Source: Folioceros fuciformis
Lineage: Eukaryota; Anthocerotophyta; Anthocerotopsida; Anthocerotales
Assembly: GCA_049999805.1 (NCBI GenBank)
Contig: JBNGIO010005423.1
Span: 1-48,750, forward strand
Direction: 5' to 3'
Length of the DNA stretch: 48,750 nucleotides
The notes under the pieces: generated by a model
Databases searched by the model: none
What the model was told of the DNA's origin: nothing
What the model saw: the letters and a program-made list of their open reading frames with translations, nothing else
Part shown: piece after piece, positions 44,666 through 48,750 of the stretch
How positions within the stretch are numbered: position 1 is the first letter of the stretch
Layout: every line of letters begins with the position of its first letter
Program-made: the position numbers and the translations under genes

Positions 44666-44857
44666 CTGATCTTCTATTTACGCTTCCAGTGGATTTCGGG
44701 TGATCCACATGATTTTCGGGTGTGACGGACAGTGTGAGACACTTGGGTGTAGAAATGTACATAAATAGTGTATGAAGGTACAGGCCCTTACACTACGTGG
44801 CTACAAGATTTCTGACATTCTCTGCACAACAAGATGCTCAACATGATGTTGTCTATC
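44666..44857. other. Convergent 3' spacer
   Basis: Only 192 bp separate the stop codons of the RmlD-like gene and cereblon, so their 3' UTRs must overlap or be very short. ATGTACATAAATAG near 44754-44767 could serve the plus-strand transcript; no canonical AATAAA is seen. Confidence 0.5.
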
Positions 44858-47742
44858 CTAATACCGCCCAAAGGTGGAGGAGTTGGGCCTCCTTACACGA
44901 AACTCAGCAGCCGAACGTTCTTCTGCAAGCTGAGATCTTCTTATACCCCAGAAGGCTTTCGGTTGGCTGCCTTCCTTCACCGCTCGGAAGTACCAACCCA
45001 TGTGCAGCTCACAATGCACACAGTGTGCGATGGTCCAGGAATAGCTGCACAGTCCGACGAAAAGAGTTGGACACAACTGACAGTCACTAATTTTCCACCA
45101 CACTTCCGCGTAGCACAACTCGGGGGGAGAAGCAGCCAACCTACCCAGGGAACCAACTATGTGCAGTCTCTGGACGCCCATCGAGTACCAGCCCCCGTGC
45201 TCGCGTGAGGGTTAACGCTTCAAAGATATAACCATGCTCATTGACAAAGGCGCTAACCGGGCCTTCTGCGGACATGACTAGCATGTCACTCCTTTTCGCA
45301 ATAACCGCCTGCAAAAAACACTCATACTCTGTTAGAGTATGTCCAGCATGAACTACGGCACGACTGCAGGTGGGAACTTCATCATACTCACACCGCAGCT
45401 CTTACAACAAAGGCGCTCCAAAGTCTCTAGTATTTGAATTTCCATCTTAAGGCGGTACGCAACCCCATTCGTTTCCAGCAGTTCTTGCTTGGTGGAGTCT
45501 TGGACAGGTAAGTTGCTAGCAATGTAGTAGGACACCATTTCTGGGCTCCTATTGGCATCGCACATCAAGGGCTGATCTATCATCTGCCGCCACATATCTG
45601 CAGGACCATCACCTCCAAGTTAGCACGCACATGCAAAATCTTCCAAGCTGAACCAGCTAGAATGATGTCCTCCGTAGAAAAACATCTTGCAGCCTACAGT
45701 CGTGAGGAGGATGTCATAATCTCACATTGCAGGAGAAGTTTGCATCCATACCAGTGGCTCGACGAGCAAGATCATAGGCATCATACATCCTATACACCCA
45801 ATGGGGCCAAGCTGAAAGTTGAGCCCTGCGTCTCCACCGTATTTCATCTGCAGCCCATGCTTTGCATGCTCCTCCCCAACCTTCATATCTGCCACGCTTT
45901 CTTTGCTTGGCCTCTCTGGCATCACAATAGAGATCAGAACTCTCATCTTCTTGTTCATTTCTGAGTTGTCCTGGTCCAACTTCCTCCAACACGTCCGAAG
46001 CTAGCACCATCCTTAGGAGCCTTCTATTATCATCACTTTCCTCTTCACTTGATTCATCTTCACCGTCTGACAAGGATTTACTATCTACAGATCGGGTACC
46101 TACTGACCTTGGATCTTCTGCTTGCATAGTCACGTGGGAGTCACCGTCATCCATCTCACCTTTGTCACTGTCCACATCATCTGAGACAGTACTCTGAGCA
46201 CGTACAACCTTCCCACTTTCATAATTTGGGACACATGCCAAGCGTCCGAAGGCCTCTCTGGGAATATGGAGCACCTTATCCTCCTCAATGATTCGCACTT
46301 CAGCATAAGGCTGTGCCAGACGGGATAAGAGCTAGATAAGCAACACTATTCAAATTTCGTCGAGTCAAATTATTCTTGCCCATCAACGCAGCTTTAAGTT
46401 GCACAGTAGGATAGTAACTCACAGTCCCTTCTACATCTGTCCAGGTTTTGCCGACTGTAAACCGCTGACGGCCGCGAGTAATGACATTCATAGATCCATC
46501 GCTAAAGGATCTCACTTTGCGAATCTGGAGGGCAAGTCAAGTAAGAAAGTAGGAACCTGACCTCAAATAGAATCCCTCTACTCTATGAAGAAATTCATTT
46601 AACATAGAGGTGAAAAACGAGGCAACTTTTGAACACCTCAGCTGTTGTCCCGACTGATGCCAAACGCCCTCCCCCATCGTGGTTCCGTCCAACATGTACC
46701 TGCACAACACCATAAAATAATTTTTGGAGGAACCTACAACCAGAAGAACAAGCCAACTCTGAACCCCCTCTTTTCCACCAACTAGATAAGTGTGTAAATG
46801 GCTTGCAACACTTAAAAATCCTTTTTGGAGGACTTCCTCCCAGACTTTCAGACTTACCACACCTAAGGTAGACGGGGCAATGGTTTGGTGCAAGGCGTGA
46901 TAGACAGCCGCTTTTAGTCGAGGCTGCAGCACCCTCAACGGCAAGGTGTCTTCAGGGAACAGCACAATTCCTAAACATCCCATATGCCAAATGGGTCAAC
47001 CAAGGTGGGTTCATTGTGTGTGCACATACCTAGCAATAACAAAGGTAGCAGGCTTACCTTCCAGAAAAAACATCGGCAAAGTCAGCAAGGCGCCTCCATC
47101 ATTATACTGGCGACCACACCCACCGGTAACGTCGTCAACATCTGCAACAGTTGAAACAGCTTCAGCTGTCCGACAGCCAAAAACAAACGAACGGTGCATA
47201 AGAGCCCACACAGTTCATACCACCAAGATAGGTATGCCTCGAAACGAGACAAGAGAGTTCTGTATGAAAAGTGAGGCGACCCCGTGGTCCAGCTCCACCG
47301 TCACCACGTCCTTCAAGACTGACAACCAAAAAAACGCAGAGTTAAGGCAACCTCGAAACGACAAAAATACATCCACAAGGCCTTCAGCCACTGAATCTAG
47401 CAGCAATTCCACCAGGTTGAGACTTGGGCAGACAGCCGGATGGAGGGATATGCTGACTACGCAAGAGTTGGTGAACAACAGCAGTTGTAGAGGTGATTTA
47501 AAAAAAACAAGTCCAGCGAGAATGCAGCACCTTGAATCATCGCTACGATCAGCCTCGAGATCCGATCCCACTTCTTCTACTTCCAGCTCCTCAGAGTCCA
47601 GCTCCCGCACCCGCTGCATGTGAAGCCGCTCGGAGTGTGACAACTGAACCCCTGTAGCATCCTCCCCTGCCCCACCGCCGCCTAATGGTGCAACCAATTC
47701 ATCCTCGTGCAGCAAACGAGCATCGGCTTCGGCATGCTCCAT
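44858..47742 (-). CDS. CRBN: Cereblon: LON-like domain plus CULT domain
   Basis: Ten exons on the minus strand: 47742-47531, 47318-47224, 47141-47058, 46970-46858, 46699-46637, 46524-46423, 46310-45752, 45597-45392, 45308-45145 and 45044-44858. Introns are 82-212 bp, GT-AG, all phases consistent. The product is 594 residues. An acidic N-terminus leads to a LON-type domain (LPMFFLEGIVLFPEDTLPLR near 123-142, GSMNVITRGRQRF near 199, WTDVEG), interrupted by an acidic Ser/Glu/Asp-rich stretch at about 245-325, then AWPHWVYRMYDAYDLA. The C-terminal CULT domain (about 470-580) has zinc cysteines 474, 477, 541 and 544 (CKSC, CVHC) and the three tryptophans of the thalidomide-binding cage, Trp530, Trp536 and Trp550, in WFPGYSW and HMGWYF. 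Cereblon is a DDB1-bound substrate receptor of CRL4 ubiquitin ligases. The start is the first ATG, at 47742. Confidence 0.94.
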
Positions 47743-48750
47743 GCCAGCCCACAGCTTATCTTTCACGCACAATCACGCACGTCTCATTCACCCACGAAAC
47801 ACATGCCTCCAAGCACGCCAGCCACTTCCCGCTGTCGTTTCAAAATAAAACCTTACGATCATCTGTGAACTGAACTCAGTACTTCATGCCTGGCATCACT
47901 CCCACTCTGTTCAAACCCTTGCTGCATTAATCCAACTATGCAGACAACTGTGTATATAGGTCAGAGGAGACTTTATTGAAGAAAATAGGATCGGAAAATC
48001 CACACCTGAAGTATGGGAAGAGCCTAAAAATCAAAAAAAGAAGCGGAGCAGTCGGGTTCAAGGGCAGGCCGGAGTGTCTCCGTCACCGTTGGTAATTTAA
48101 TTTGTCTCATCTTTTTAGGCATATGGGTTTTTATTTTGCTTTCCTACATATAAATGAACATTTATCATTCACTTTGCATGTCATTTGATGAGAATAAAAT
48201 GCACTCAAAATTTTATTTTATTTTATAGGTTAATAGAATTGAATTGCAAGGACATTCGAGCCATGTCAAAAAAATTGGTATTATAGGTGGTTCTCCTTTT
48301 TTGCTGTACTACATCCTTATAACTGATATGAACAAGTCTTCATGTATATATTTTGTCGAATGAAGGAAAAAATCAAAATTCTTCCTCATCTTATAGAAGA
48401 CAAGAAAGAACGTTAAGACTAATGTATAATACTTATTATTGCTATACAACACATCAAAGGCTGACCTAGAGGTTCCCTAGTCCAGTTCATTAATAACTGT
48501 AAATGGTAGGAATTCAATTTTGAAAATATCACGCTTTGCTTCAGTATCCTTTATGTATTTTGCAACACATGCTCTAGCCCACATTGTCATACATATGCTT
48601 TGCATTATATATAGTGACACATCGGTGGTAGCATTGTTATTACACATATCATATTTCGCAACATTCTGCATTTACACTTTAAGGGTCTAAGATTGTCCTA
48701 TAGGGTCTAAGAAATTGCCTCTATATCTTGTTTTATGATGGTGGGCCTTA
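47743..48750. other. Upstream of cereblon, then AT-rich empty sequence
   Basis: The first few hundred bases are the probable 5' UTR and promoter of cereblon. From about 48100 to the end the sequence is AT-rich, with only short frames and no recognised repeat or gene. Confidence 0.45.

Noticed and set aside
44834-45208. 124-codon plus-strand frame after the RmlD-like gene
   Set aside because: It is antisense to the last exons of cereblon, whose CULT-domain motifs explain the sequence.

Overview
The window is nuclear DNA of a land plant. It carries a KAI2-type karrikin-receptor hydrolase, a plastid fructose-1,6-bisphosphatase of the redox-insensitive type, a plant cereblon, A-type (CYP71-clan) cytochromes P450 and decayed Ty1/copia and LINE retroelements. 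All introns I could place are short (71-347 bp) with GT-AG ends. That would suit a bryophyte or lycophyte better than a fern or most seed plants, but I cannot name the species.

Layout. 1-3440: non-coding, repeat-like, ending in a 27-bp minisatellite. 4677-5486 (-): intact single-exon KAI2-like gene. 7482-9373 (-): intact four-exon P450. 10630-13957 (+): a decayed coding region that I cannot identify. 13972-15987: about 55 copies of a GC-rich 36-bp minisatellite, split from its right-hand remainder (22486-22860) by a defective copia element (15988-22485) flanked by a 5-bp target duplication. 23170-23458: orphan LTR end plus primer-binding site, followed by a perfect 19-bp inverted repeat. 24000-28640: anonymous DNA holding a duplicated repeat and a short assembly gap (27408-27417). 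29071-30991 (-): a second intact P450, a paralogue of the first with the same exon structure, length and flanks. 31620-37500: AT-rich and retroelement-derived DNA with a LINE reverse-transcriptase tail and a decayed coiled-coil frame. 37556-40290: three P450 relics in mixed orientation.

40657-47742 is a compact gene island. It holds the plastid FBPase II (-), an NAD(P)-dependent epimerase/RmlD-like reductase (+) and cereblon (-). The first pair is divergent (about 860 bp apart) and the second convergent (192 bp apart). The last kilobase is AT-rich and empty.

The five intact genes do not form a pathway; they are ordinary single-copy or tandem plant genes among transposon debris. The exon models were built by hand from splice signals, frame continuity and recalled family sequences. 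In each model all exon phases close and the protein has the length expected for its family. No database search was possible. I found no novel multi-gene system. The least explained object is the decayed frame at 10630-13957 that abuts the minisatellite.
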